Position numbers and translations under genes: made by a program. Source: Marisalimonas sp016777705 (GTDB lineage Bacteria > Pseudomonadota > Alphaproteobacteria > Puniceispirillales > Marisalimonadaceae). From it: a stretch of DNA of 64,000 nucleotides. Position 1 is the stretch's first letter. Every line of letters starts with the position of its first letter. The stretch is taken from NCBI RefSeq assembly GCF_047717795.1, contig NZ_CP159808.1, forward strand, positions 1,054,001 through 1,118,000. Reading direction: 5' to 3'. Positions 46,071 through 55,210 of the stretch are shown one piece after another. The notes under the pieces were generated by a model that was given only the letters and a program-made list of their open reading frames with translations, was not told the origin of the DNA and searched no databases.

Positions 46071-46894
46071 TCCATTACTATATCAAATTCTAAATGATAA
46101 CATTCTTTATTCTCATCACTGTCAAAACCTTTTTCTAATTTTCTTATAAGACTTTTCTTAACAGCAAAAACGGTATCACTCTGTAAATATTTATCTCCAT
46201 CAATAAAAACATGAGTTACTAGATCTTTATAGCCATCAGCTTTAACCATAAAATGAATATGTGCTGGTCTATATGGATGTCTATCTAAATTATTCAAAAG
46301 GTCCCCTACTGGTCCATCTACTGGTATTGGATAAAATTGTGGCTTTACTGTCCTAAATAAATAAGATCCATCTTCAAGAGATATAAATGTAGCTCTTAAG
46401 TCTACCACGTCACCTTCTTTTTGAACGTCATACAATCCATCAGGACCAGATTGCCAAACTTCTATTGATGCACCAGCTATTAAATTCTTATTAACGTCAA
46501 AAACATTCCCTGAAACAATACAATCATCACCGACTACATTTTTAGCTATATTTTCACCATAGCTCATAGTAAATGATGGTGCATGAAAAGGTCCTAACAC
46601 AGTAGTCTCTGTTTCATCTTTTGTTTTACGATTATTTATTGCATCTAAAAGCATTGAAACCCCAAGAACATCAGATAAAAGAATAAACTCCTGTCTTCTA
46701 TCGTCACATTTCTGTCCTGTTTTTGTTAAAAACGTAATAGCCTTCATCCACTCATCTTCTGTTGGCTCAACTTCTTTTACAACTTCATGTAAATGAGTAA
46801 TAATGGAATTCATAATTTTCTTAAGTCTTTTATCTTTAATTTTAGAAAAACTATCCAAGACAGCATCAGTTGCATTTTTTTCATTGAAGTCCAT
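46061..46894 (-). CDS. Intradiol ring-cleavage dioxygenase (hydroxyquinol/catechol 1,2-dioxygenase type)
   Basis: A 277-residue non-haem Fe(III) dioxygenase that cleaves an aromatic ring between two adjacent hydroxyls to give a muconate or maleylacetate-type product. The helical catechol-dioxygenase N-terminal domain covers about 15-90. The catalytic domain begins LGPFHAPSF near 100. Expected iron ligands are Y155 (DGLYD), Y188 (FYPIP), H212 and H214 (RPAHIHF). The DGPVGDLL and HPYRPAHIH segments favour hydroxyquinol 1,2-dioxygenase. The divergent amidase gene upstream shares the spacer holding a 16-base tandem repeat. Confidence 0.9.
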   Translation of the reverse strand: MDFNEKNATDAVLDSFSKIKDKRLKKIMNSIITHLHEVVKEVEPTEDEWMKAITFLTKTGQKCDDRRQEFILLSDVLGVSMLLDAINNRKTKDETETTVLGPFHAPSFTMSYGENIAKNVVGDDCIVSGNVFDVNKNLIAGASIEVWQSGPDGLYDVQKEGDVVDLRATFISLEDGSYLFRTVKPQFYPIPVDGPVGDLLNNLDRHPYRPAHIHFMVKADGYKDLVTHVFIDGDKYLQSDTVFAVKKSLIRKLEKGFDSDENKECYHLEFDIVMEKK

Positions 46895-46946
46895 AAAAAT
46901 TGCCTCCCATCGATTTAATTATACGTTAACAAAAATATTATAATGT

Positions 46947-46986
46947 AGTAAAAAGTTATTTGAGTAAAAAGTTATTTGAGTAAAAA
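46947..46986. repeat. 16-base tandem repeat, 2.5 copies, in a divergent spacer
   Basis: AGTAAAAAGTTATTTG is repeated exactly at 46947-46962 and 46963-46978, with eight more bases to 46986. It lies between the dioxygenase start (46894) and the amidase start (47093). It could be a paired regulator site or simply slippage-prone AT-rich DNA. Confidence 0.6.
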
Positions 46987-47092
46987 CTTATAATTATTAA
47001 AATTATTTCTTTTAAATACTTTTGATATTTACGTTGTAACTTTGTTAATTTAATGAATATCTATTTTTAGTATTTATTTTAAGGGGTTTTAA

Positions 47093-48241
47093 ATGACATT
47101 TCTTGTACCTCATTCGCCAACAAATGATATATACAAAAACAAAACTGGATTATTACAAAATTTTCAATTTGTTTTAAAAGATATGTGCAAAGTCAAAGGT
47201 TTAAAAACTTCTTGTGGCAATCCTGATTTTTATAAAAAAAATACTCCAGCTATAGATAATGCTATTTTTTTAGATAACATTCTAAATCAAGGAGCCATAT
47301 TAAAAGGGATTACAATTTGTGATGAGTTTTTTTATTCTGTAATTGGTGAAAATAATCATTATGGAACACCTGAAAATTTAAATGCTCCCAAATGTGTTCC
47401 TGGTGGTTCAAGTTCAGGATCAGCTGCAGCATTAACAACAAATCTTTATGATTTTTCTATTGGATCCGATACTGGCGGTTCTGTTAGAGTTCCAGCTTCT
47501 TTTTGTGGTTTATATGGTATAAGGCCAACTCATGGTAGAATAGAATCTACTGGAGTATATCCTATGGCGCCAAGTTTTGACACAGTTGGTTGGTTTGCTA
47601 ACAATATAAACATTTTCCAAAAAGTTGGCGATGTTTTATTAAACATAAATGATACAACTAAAGAAAACTTTAAATCTTACGTTGTAGCTGAAGATTTAGT
47701 TGAACTGGCTGATCAGAATGTTCAGAAACTATTTTATCAATATTTAGAAAAATATTTGCCTAAATTGGAAAGAATTGAAGTCTCTAAAAAATGTAAATAT
47801 GAAATAGCTGATAACTTTAGAATCATACAAGGAGGAGAAATTAAAGAATATGTTATTCCATGGATTGAACAAAATAATCCTGAAATTTCCTCTGAAATAA
47901 ACAATAGAATTAAAATGGCATCAGATATAACTAATGATGAAATTAAAATTGCTAAAAAATTCAGAGATAATTTAATTTTAGAAACAAATAATTCTTTGAC
48001 TAAAGGCAATGTAGCTGTTTTTCCTACAACGCCCTTTTCTGCACCTTTATGTGGACAAAATGATGATAATCTTGGATTATCTAGAAAAAAACTTATGGCA
48101 ATGACATCTGTTGCTGGCATGACATCTAGACCGCAAATATCTATTCCAAAGTTAAAAGATAAAGCTGGCCCTGTTGGAGTATCATTATTAGGTTGGAAAA
48201 ATAGTGATGAGATTTTGCTAAACAAATTAACAAATATATAA
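47093..48241 (+). CDS. Amidase-signature hydrolase
   Basis: A 382-residue amidase-signature enzyme that should hydrolyse a carboxamide, releasing ammonia or an amine. The catalytic triad is present: K29 (FVLKDMCK), cis-Ser S107 (PGGSSSGSAAA) and the nucleophile S130 (SDTGGSVRVPAS). It is shorter than the usual 450-500 residues, the reduction being in the C-terminal half. GGGG lies before the ATG. It is followed after 11 bases by a carboxymuconolactone-decarboxylase-fold gene, so the two are probably co-transcribed. Confidence 0.88.
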   Translation: MTFLVPHSPTNDIYKNKTGLLQNFQFVLKDMCKVKGLKTSCGNPDFYKKNTPAIDNAIFLDNILNQGAILKGITICDEFFYSVIGENNHYGTPENLNAPKCVPGGSSSGSAAALTTNLYDFSIGSDTGGSVRVPASFCGLYGIRPTHGRIESTGVYPMAPSFDTVGWFANNINIFQKVGDVLLNINDTTKENFKSYVVAEDLVELADQNVQKLFYQYLEKYLPKLERIEVSKKCKYEIADNFRIIQGGEIKEYVIPWIEQNNPEISSEINNRIKMASDITNDEIKIAKKFRDNLILETNNSLTKGNVAVFPTTPFSAPLCGQNDDNLGLSRKKLMAMTSVAGMTSRPQISIPKLKDKAGPVGVSLLGWKNSDEILLNKLTNI

Positions 48242-48252
48242 AAGGAATGTAA

Positions 48253-48831
48253 ATGACTAGAATTAAGGATTGGAAAGTAGACGATTTAACTAATGAACAA
48301 AAAGAAATCCACGATGCTATAATAAATGGTCCAAGAGGACATGTTGTAGGTCCTTTAAGAATTTGGCTTAATAATCCCGGACTTGCAAGAAGCGCACAAA
48401 CAGTTGGTGCATATGCTAGATATGGGACTAGCTTACCTCAGGCATTATCAGAACTTGCTATTTTAACAACAGGAAGAGTGTGGTCATCTGAATTTGAATG
48501 GGAACATCACGCTCCACTTGCCATTGAAGGTGGGATAGACCCTAAGCATGTTGATACAATAAGTTTAGGAAAAAGACCTCTTTTTGAAAAGCCCGAAGAA
48601 CAAGCTGTTTTTGATTTTGCTGCAGAGGCAAATATTTTAAAAAATGTATCTGATATCACATATAAAAAATTAGTAGATATTTTAGGTGAAAGTGCTGCCA
48701 TAGATATTGTTGGTATATGTGGTTACTACAGCCTAATCTCAATGACATTAAATGTATTTAAAGTACCAAGAGATACTGACACTTGGATTTTACCAAATGT
48801 AGACGACTTTAATAGCATGTTACAAAAATAA
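48253..48831 (+). CDS. Carboxymuconolactone decarboxylase (AhpD-fold) family protein
   Basis: A 192-residue helical CMD-fold protein. The core is LARSAQTVGAYARYGTSL near 43, followed by SELAILTTGRVWSSEFEWEHHAPLAIEGG near 65, the usual substrate-site helix. The AhpD-type CxxC is absent, so it is more likely a decarboxylase or lyase-like enzyme than a peroxidase partner. It follows the amidase with AAGGA before its ATG, and abuts the convergent semialdehyde dehydrogenase. Nearby intradiol dioxygenase makes an aromatic-ring-product role plausible. Confidence 0.82.
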   Translation: MTRIKDWKVDDLTNEQKEIHDAIINGPRGHVVGPLRIWLNNPGLARSAQTVGAYARYGTSLPQALSELAILTTGRVWSSEFEWEHHAPLAIEGGIDPKHVDTISLGKRPLFEKPEEQAVFDFAAEANILKNVSDITYKKLVDILGESAAIDIVGICGYYSLISMTLNVFKVPRDTDTWILPNVDDFNSMLQK

Positions 48832-48838
48832 TATAAAG

Positions 48839-50335
48839 TTAACTGTTACTAGGAAAAGTGTATTGTGCGCCTGTATAATTGCCAGACGGCCATCTCCCGG
48901 TAACAGTCTTTAATCTTGTATAAAATCTTACAGCTTCCATTCCGTATACTCCATGCCCACCAAATGCTGATCTTTTCCAGCCACCAAAAGAATGATAAGC
49001 GACTGGTACTGGTATAGGAACATTAACTCCTACCATTCCAATTTGACATTCGTTTGAAAATTTTCTTGCAACACCACCATTTGAGGTGAAGATAGCTGTT
49101 CCATTTCCATATTCATGCTTGTTGACAATATCCAATGCGTAATCAAATGTTTCAGCTCTTACCATGGATAAGACAGGACCAAAAATTTCTTCTTTGTATA
49201 TAGACATGTCAGTAGTAACATTATCAAAGAAAGAGCCTCCGATAAAAAAACCATTTTCATAACCTTGAAGTTTAAGATTTCTTCCATCTACAATTAGATC
49301 CGCTCCTTCATTAACGCCCTGATCAATATATGTTTTAACTTTTTGTAAATGATCTGATGTAACCAATGGACCCATTTCTGTTTCCGGATCAAGTCCAGGT
49401 CCTATTTTTAGGTTTTCAATTTTTGGTTTTATAATTTCTTTAATTTTATCACCCGTATCTTTACCCACGGGAACAACGACTGATATTGCCATACAACGTT
49501 CACCTGCAGATCCAAAAACAGAACCCATAATGGCGTCTCCAACCATCTCCATATCAGCATCTGGCATTACAACCATATGGTTTTTAGCACCACCCATGGC
49601 CTGAACTTTTTTCCCATATTTAGCAGATTCACTATAAACATAGTGAGCAATCGGTGTTGAACCAACAAAGCTTACACCGCTTATAGCCTTATGTTGCAAT
49701 ATAGCATCAACTGTATCTTTTCCTCCATTTACCATATTAAGCACTCCAGCAGGAATTCCAGCTTCAAGAACGAGCTCACATAGTAGTCTAGTAGAGCTTG
49801 GGTCTCTTTCTGACGGCTTGAGTATAAAACAATTACCACAAGCAATAGCCACTGGGAACATCCACATTGGAACCATTATAGGAAAGTTAAAAGGAGTAAT
49901 GCCTGCACATACTCCCATTGGCTGATAATCAGACCAACTATCAATTGATCTTCCAACATTACTTGTGTAATTACCTGCTAAGTGATTTGGAATGCCACAT
50001 GCAAACTCTACAACTTCTAACCCTCTACCAATTTCACCTAGTGCATCATCAAAAGTTTTTCCATGCTCTTGCGAAATAAGTTTAGCCAATTCATTTTGCC
50101 TTAATTCTATAATTTCTTTTAATTTAAACATTTTTCTAGATCTAACTAATGGGGTCATACTTGACCATTCAGGAAAAATGTTAAGCGCTGATTTTACTGC
50201 TTCATCAACACAATTTGCAGTTCCAGATACAACTCTTGATATCTCCTCACCAGTCGCAGGGTTATATATAGGTGTAGAAGATAAATTTAGAAAATCAGCA
50301 TTCTTACCATTAATTAAATGATCTAAAAGTTTCAT
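48839..50335 (-). CDS. mmsA: Methylmalonate-semialdehyde dehydrogenase, CoA-acylating
   Basis: A 498-residue aldehyde dehydrogenase superfamily enzyme. It converts malonate or methylmalonate semialdehyde to acetyl- or propionyl-CoA with NAD and CoA. The oxyanion N150 (ITPFNFP), the family-typical QAMGGAKNHMVVMPDAD near 245 and catalytic C281 (GSAGERCMAI) are present, as is the MmsA/IolA C-terminal PVPVAYHSFGGWKRS. It stands alone, convergent with the CMD gene and divergent from GNAT. It could serve valine, pyrimidine or inositol breakdown, and would pair naturally with the hydroxyisobutyrate-dehydrogenase-like gene at 22620. Confidence 0.92.
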   Translation of the reverse strand: MKLLDHLINGKNADFLNLSSTPIYNPATGEEISRVVSGTANCVDEAVKSALNIFPEWSSMTPLVRSRKMFKLKEIIELRQNELAKLISQEHGKTFDDALGEIGRGLEVVEFACGIPNHLAGNYTSNVGRSIDSWSDYQPMGVCAGITPFNFPIMVPMWMFPVAIACGNCFILKPSERDPSSTRLLCELVLEAGIPAGVLNMVNGGKDTVDAILQHKAISGVSFVGSTPIAHYVYSESAKYGKKVQAMGGAKNHMVVMPDADMEMVGDAIMGSVFGSAGERCMAISVVVPVGKDTGDKIKEIIKPKIENLKIGPGLDPETEMGPLVTSDHLQKVKTYIDQGVNEGADLIVDGRNLKLQGYENGFFIGGSFFDNVTTDMSIYKEEIFGPVLSMVRAETFDYALDIVNKHEYGNGTAIFTSNGGVARKFSNECQIGMVGVNVPIPVPVAYHSFGGWKRSAFGGHGVYGMEAVRFYTRLKTVTGRWPSGNYTGAQYTFPSNS

Positions 50336-50417
50336 TTGTGCTCCTAATATTTTTCAATAATAATATAACTAATAGTGCAGAAAACTCTATTAAAGTAAAT
50401 TGAAAGTTAAACTTAAG

Positions 50418-50945
50418 ATGAATAAAATAAAGGCTAAATTATTGAAATATAGAGTTACTTATTTAGAAATGAGTAAAGTACCAAGTTTTGATTGGCCCAA
50501 GGTATTAAAACATAAGTTAAGCATTTTAAAAGGTGAAAATATCCCACTTTGGTATTTTTTATTTTTTTATAAACAAGTGGGAGAAAAATATTATTGGACA
50601 GATTGGCTTAATAAAAGTGACAAAGAACTTCATGATTTTGTAAATGATGAAAATGTGTTGTTTTATACTTTAATTAAGGATGGATGGCCCGCTGGTTTTT
50701 TTATGTTAGATTACAGAGAAAAACAAACTTGTAATTTAAGTTTTTTGGGGTTAGTTGAAGAAGCTATAGGATTAGGTTTAGGTGATTATCTTTTAAAGAC
50801 GGCTATTTTAACAGCTTGGGATAATAATAAAATTCAAAAACTAACAGTAAACACATGCTCACTTGATCATAAAAGAGCTTTACATTTATATCAAAAAAAT
50901 GGTTTTACACCTATTCAATTTAAAAATTTTGAAAAGCTAGTGTAA
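50418..50945 (+). CDS. GNAT-family acetyltransferase
   Basis: A protein of about 175 residues with the GNAT fold. The N-terminal YRVTYLEMSKVPSFDWP matches a conserved uncharacterised bacterial subgroup, and the acetyl-CoA site is EEAIGLGLGDYLLKTAI near 120. The late segment VNTCSLDHKRALHLYQKNGF is also typical. I start at ATG 50418; a TTG 18 bases earlier is in frame but neither has a clear ribosome site. It ends directly against the convergent D-aminoacylase gene. The acetylated substrate is unknown. Confidence 0.82.
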   Translation: MNKIKAKLLKYRVTYLEMSKVPSFDWPKVLKHKLSILKGENIPLWYFLFFYKQVGEKYYWTDWLNKSDKELHDFVNDENVLFYTLIKDGWPAGFFMLDYREKQTCNLSFLGLVEEAIGLGLGDYLLKTAILTAWDNNKIQKLTVNTCSLDHKRALHLYQKNGFTPIQFKNFEKLV

Positions 50946-52433
50946 TTAGTTAAACTTCTTACCAGGCAAAAACATTCCAGGCCTATTCGTAGTTGGACTA
51001 TCTTCTGCCCATACAACTTCTCCATTTACAAAAACATTTTCTATACCATCTGCATGAAGTTTAGGTGTTTCATAAGAGGCTTTATCTATAATTGTATCTG
51101 GATTAAATATCACTAAATCTGCATAATTATTAACGTCTATAGTGCCTCTAGCCTCAAGCCCAAAAACCCCAGCACTTTTTCCTGTCATTTTATAAACAGC
51201 TTCTTCTAATGGAAACAGTTTCATTTCTCTTGAATATTTTCCTAAAACTCTTGGAAAAGTTCCCCAAAGTCGAGGATGGGGATGTCTGTCACCTGGTATT
51301 CCATCAGATCCAACCATAGTTCCAGGAAACTGTAATATTCTATTCAAGTCTTGGTCATCCATTTGAAAATATATAGCTCCAGCTGGGTAGAGCTTATCAA
51401 TAGTTTTATCAATACTTAGTCCAAATTTTTTAGCTAAATCGTTCAAATCTTGACCTGAGACATCTGGATAATTGTCTGACCATGTTACTAAAACTCTATC
51501 CGCTCTTTTCACAAAGCTTTTAAGAAGCATAGTTGAACTAGCTGTGTATGGATAACAATCTAAATCAAGAAAGTTATCCTTTTTAGCTTCCTCTATTAAC
51601 TTAAGTGTTGTTTTGCTTTTACCCCAATTATCTCTTCCGGCACATTTATGATGAGAGATGACAGTCCTTACCTTGGCTGTTGAAGAAATCTTAATGGTTT
51701 CATTAACTGACTTGATAACGTCAATAGCTTCATTACGCATATGAGTAGTAAAAATTCCATCAAATTCCGGTAAAATTTTGGCTAATTCAATTATTTCTGA
51801 AGTAGGAGCATCGTTTGCGGCTGGATATGCCAGTCCTGTTGAAAGGCCAATAGAACCATCTTCTAAAGCTGTTGTTAAACGTTTCACCATTTGAGTTATT
51901 TCTTTTGGTCTTGCTTCTCTTTTAAATTCACCATTCATTGCCTCAACTCTTAACATTGAATGGCCTGTTAATAGAGCAAGGTTTACTGTACTTGGATTGT
52001 TTTCAAATTCATTTTTATAATCTTTAACTCTAGGAAACCTGAAAACATTTTCTTTTCCAAGGAGGGCTATTGGATCAGGAACATTTCCTTTATAACTAAA
52101 TGGAGCCAGACTAATTCCACAATTACCTGCAATACATGTGGTTACACCTTGGCTGATTTTTGAAGACATAGTTGGATCTAAAAAAACATTATCATCGTCA
52201 TGAGTATGAACATCAATAAAACCTGGTGATATAATTTTGTTTTTGGCATCAAAAGTTTGTTTGGCTTTGAAATTAGATAAAAAGTGTTTTTCTGAATTAT
52301 CTCTAATATCACCATTTTCAGGCGGAAATATTCCAATGATTTTACCTTTATCTATTACAATATCTGATTTGAACTTTGGAGCGCCAGTACCGTCAATAAT
52401 TTCACCATTTTTTATATGAATGTCATATTCCAT
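50946..52433 (-). CDS. N-acyl-D-amino-acid deacylase (D-aminoacylase family)
   Basis: A 495-residue amidohydrolase-superfamily enzyme hydrolysing N-acyl-D-amino acids or similar amides. Metal-site elements are GFIDVHTHDD near 80, GNCGISLAPF near 115, THMRNEAIDVI near 240, SHHKCAGRDNWGK near 265 and GSDGIPGDRHPHPR near 385, all close to the family. ATG 52433 has GAGAG upstream; the ATG 36 bases earlier has no ribosome site. It lies among amidases and other C-N hydrolases, supporting a theme of amide nitrogen use. Confidence 0.9.
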   Translation of the reverse strand: MEYDIHIKNGEIIDGTGAPKFKSDIVIDKGKIIGIFPPENGDIRDNSEKHFLSNFKAKQTFDAKNKIISPGFIDVHTHDDDNVFLDPTMSSKISQGVTTCIAGNCGISLAPFSYKGNVPDPIALLGKENVFRFPRVKDYKNEFENNPSTVNLALLTGHSMLRVEAMNGEFKREARPKEITQMVKRLTTALEDGSIGLSTGLAYPAANDAPTSEIIELAKILPEFDGIFTTHMRNEAIDVIKSVNETIKISSTAKVRTVISHHKCAGRDNWGKSKTTLKLIEEAKKDNFLDLDCYPYTASSTMLLKSFVKRADRVLVTWSDNYPDVSGQDLNDLAKKFGLSIDKTIDKLYPAGAIYFQMDDQDLNRILQFPGTMVGSDGIPGDRHPHPRLWGTFPRVLGKYSREMKLFPLEEAVYKMTGKSAGVFGLEARGTIDVNNYADLVIFNPDTIIDKASYETPKLHADGIENVFVNGEVVWAEDSPTTNRPGMFLPGKKFN

Positions 52434-52585
52434 TATTAAACTCTCTAATATGTAAAGTCCTTTAATCATATATTAATATATGAAATTAACAAACTTAGAT
52501 AAACAAAGTTTAAATGAGATTTATTTGAATAAATAACTTAATTATTATAATGTATATAAAATTTTTATAAACTTGGGAGTAATTC

Positions 52586-53167
52586 ATGTCTACGATACTA
52601 ACTAATTTAAGAAACACTATAATTGCTGGATTCATTTTAGCTTTTATTTTGGTTTTCGCTTTAGCACAAGGGTCTTTTGATCAAACAGCTTTCAATATGT
52701 GGTTATTAAGATGGTTTCATGTTTTATCGGCTATTATGTGGATTGGAATTCTCTATTATTTTAATTTCATACAAATTCCTAATATGGGAAATATTCCAGA
52801 TGAACAAAAACCAGCTATCAGTAAAGTTATCGCTCCAGCTGCCCTTTGGTGGTTTCGTTGGGGATCAGTAGCAACTGTTGTAACAGGTTTAATACTAGCT
52901 CATTTAAATGGCTACCTTCATGACGCAATGACTTTTTCAAATGGACAATGGCCAATTGGTGTAGGGATGTGGTTAGGACTAATAATGTTTCTTAATGTAT
53001 GGGGTGTTATATGGCCAAATCAAAAAAGAGCATTGGGTATTATTGAAGTTGATGCAGATACAAAAGCAAAGGCTGCTAGAAAAGCAATGCTTTTTTCAAG
53101 AACTAATACAATGCTATCAATACCGATGCTTGTAGCAATGACAGTTGCACAAAATAACTTTTCTTAA
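52586..53167 (+). CDS. Urate-hydroxylase (PuuD) N-terminal-type membrane protein, stand-alone
   Basis: A 193-residue integral membrane protein resembling the Urate_ox_N membrane domain of PuuD. Conserved parts are LLRWFHVLSAIMWIGILYYFNFIQIPNM near 40-67, ALWWFRWGSVATVVTGL near 86 and MFLNVWGVIWPNQKRAL near 134, with about five hydrophobic segments. Full PuuD continues into a cytochrome c domain, which is absent here: the protein ends at VAQNNFS before a strong terminator. Whether this short form handles urate is not known. A GGGAG site precedes the ATG. Confidence 0.8.
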   Translation: MSTILTNLRNTIIAGFILAFILVFALAQGSFDQTAFNMWLLRWFHVLSAIMWIGILYYFNFIQIPNMGNIPDEQKPAISKVIAPAALWWFRWGSVATVVTGLILAHLNGYLHDAMTFSNGQWPIGVGMWLGLIMFLNVWGVIWPNQKRALGIIEVDADTKAKAARKAMLFSRTNTMLSIPMLVAMTVAQNNFS

Positions 53168-53172
53168 ATTTC

Positions 53173-53213
53173 AATAAATAGAGGATACTTATAATAAGTA
53201 TTCTCTATTTATT
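53173..53213. terminator. Bidirectional terminator between convergent genes
   Basis: A 19-base stem with one G-T pair and a TAA loop: 53173-53191 pairs with 53195-53213. It begins 6 bases after the PuuD-like stop and runs into the TenA stop codon region, with T/A-rich flanks on both strands. This is the strongest hairpin I found. Confidence 0.75.
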
Positions 53214-53880
53214 TTAAAGCCATATTCCAAAAGTCTATTTCTAATAAAGTCGCTTTATTAAATATTTTGTTAACCTTATTCCACTTATATGTATTTACAT
53301 AATCACTTCCTAATCTGAGCAAAAATGCTTGGTCAATTAGATTTGCTACATTTTTACAAACATCTTGGTATTCATCACTTGAATATGTATCAATCCATTT
53401 TTGATACATAGGAGTTTTAATCTTTAAATTCTTACCATTCATTCCAATTTCACCATATCCAAGTACACAAGGCGCAAGCGCTGATAATAAATCAAGAAAA
53501 TCACCTGAATAACCTAACTCTAAAACATACCTAGTATAAGCAATATTCTCATTTTCTTCATTTGCACTTTCAAGATCATTTTTTGAAATGTTATATGAGC
53601 CACATAATTTTATATGAAGCTCCATTTCAAAATTAATTAAGTCATTTACTGTGTTTGCAGCAATTTTCATTTCTTCAAGTGTATCTGATTTTAATACAGC
53701 AAGAGACCAAGCCTTTGAAAATTGGATTAAAAATAAGTAATCTTGAATTAAATAATTTAAAAAATATTTTTCTTCTAAAGAATCAGACGAAAGCAAGTTA
53801 ACAAAATCATGTTTAGTATATAATAACCAATTTTTTAAATTTTTTTCTTTAAGTAAATTAAACACCTGCCCATATGACAT
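53209..53880 (-). CDS. tenA: TenA-family aminopyrimidine hydrolase/thiaminase II
   Basis: A 223-residue all-helical TenA protein. The family releases HMP from aminopyrimidine breakdown products of thiamin, or cleaves thiamin. It keeps the QDYLFL segment with D47, the active-site cysteine C138 (LAPCVLGYGEIG), which places it in the cysteine-type TenA_C class, and the late Glu E214 (LEIDFWNMA). No other thiamin genes are next to it. Its neighbours are a PuuD-like gene, an amidase and a PuuE-like deacetylase, so a wider pyrimidine-salvage role is possible but unproven. Confidence 0.87.
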   Translation of the reverse strand: MSYGQVFNLLKEKNLKNWLLYTKHDFVNLLSSDSLEEKYFLNYLIQDYLFLIQFSKAWSLAVLKSDTLEEMKIAANTVNDLINFEMELHIKLCGSYNISKNDLESANEENENIAYTRYVLELGYSGDFLDLLSALAPCVLGYGEIGMNGKNLKIKTPMYQKWIDTYSSDEYQDVCKNVANLIDQAFLLRLGSDYVNTYKWNKVNKIFNKATLLEIDFWNMALK

Positions 53881-53926
53881 TAAAAAAGTCCTTTATAAAA
53901 AGTTTTTATAAACTTACATTAACAGA

Positions 53927-55186
53927 ATGAAAAATAAGATTAAATCAGTTTCAGAAGTATTTAATTTTTTTAAAAAATTAGATACTTACAAAAATAATAA
54001 AATATTTATATATACTGATAAATCTAATGCTTTAGATGAGGCAAAAATATACGATCAAAGAATACATCAAATTTCTAAAATCGATGGTAAATTGTTTGCG
54101 ATCAAGCCTAATATACGAGTAAAATCATTTCCTTTCACAGGAGGTATTAGAGATTTTCAAGATACAATCTCTAATATTGACGATGCTATAATAGAGATGA
54201 TTAAAAGAAATGGTGGTATTATAATTGGTTCAACCAATATGGACGAAGCAGCTTTTGGAGGTGATACATCCTCTAGTTATTATGGAAGGTGTATAAATCC
54301 AATTAATGAAGATTTTTCTGTTGGAGGTTCTTCAGGAGGTTCTGCTGCAGCTATTTCGTCTGGATTAGTTGATTATTCATTGGGCACTGACACAATGGGA
54401 TCAATAAGAATACCTGCATCATATTGCGGCATTGTTGGCTTTAAACCTTCACAGTTCATTTTTAATAATAAAAACTTAAAACTATTAAGTCACACATACG
54501 ACACAATAGGGTTTATGAGTAACAACACAAATTATATTAACAACTTATACGAATTATATGGAAAAGATCATAAAAATTTTAAGGATTATATTAAAACAAA
54601 TAAAAACATTAAATGCTTAATACCAAAAGAAATTTTTGAAGACAAATTAAATGAAGATGTACTTACAGGATTTAACTATATTATTTCTGAGTTAAAAAAA
54701 TATAAAATAGACATTGAAATCAAAAATTTAAAATATTGGAAACCAGACATTCATAGAAAATATTTATTAAAAATTGTTGAAAATGAAGGTGCTTTAAATT
54801 TAAAAACATTATTAGAAAATGAAAGAAGTAACATAAGCAAAAACCTCAGAAATAGCCTAATATATGGCAAAAATATTGAACTATTAACGTTAAATAATAT
54901 TAAAAAAGAATTAAAAGAATTAAAAAATAAAGTTAATGCTTTTTTTGAGTCTTATGATTTGATAATAATGCCGACTACTCCACAAAGAGCTTTTGAAATA
55001 AAAACAGACGTTCCAAAAAATCAAGCTAATTTTACTTCTTTGGCAAATATTTGTGATTTACCTTCTATTTCTTTACCTTATTATTATAAAGGGAAATTAC
55101 CTTATTCATTACAACTACTTGCCCCTAATATGAATGATCATTTTTTATTAAGAATTTCTTCTTATTTTGAAGAAATATTGCAATAA
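53927..55186 (+). CDS. Amidase-signature hydrolase (second copy)
   Basis: A 419-residue amidase-signature enzyme. The triad is K60 (FAIKPNI), cis-Ser S136 (VGGSSGGSAAA) and nucleophile S159 (TDTMGSIRIPAS). The GGS of most members is MGS here. It retains PTTPQRAF near 350. It is more lysine- and asparagine-rich than the amidase at 47093 and only distantly like it. It is followed after 24 bases by the PuuE-like deacetylase, suggesting joint hydrolysis of an amide/ureide-like compound. The ribosome site is weak. Confidence 0.87.
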   Translation: MKNKIKSVSEVFNFFKKLDTYKNNKIFIYTDKSNALDEAKIYDQRIHQISKIDGKLFAIKPNIRVKSFPFTGGIRDFQDTISNIDDAIIEMIKRNGGIIIGSTNMDEAAFGGDTSSSYYGRCINPINEDFSVGGSSGGSAAAISSGLVDYSLGTDTMGSIRIPASYCGIVGFKPSQFIFNNKNLKLLSHTYDTIGFMSNNTNYINNLYELYGKDHKNFKDYIKTNKNIKCLIPKEIFEDKLNEDVLTGFNYIISELKKYKIDIEIKNLKYWKPDIHRKYLLKIVENEGALNLKTLLENERSNISKNLRNSLIYGKNIELLTLNNIKKELKELKNKVNAFFESYDLIIMPTTPQRAFEIKTDVPKNQANFTSLANICDLPSISLPYYYKGKLPYSLQLLAPNMNDHFLLRISSYFEEILQ

Positions 55187-55210
55187 TATAATTTTTGAAA
55201 GGTATATTTT

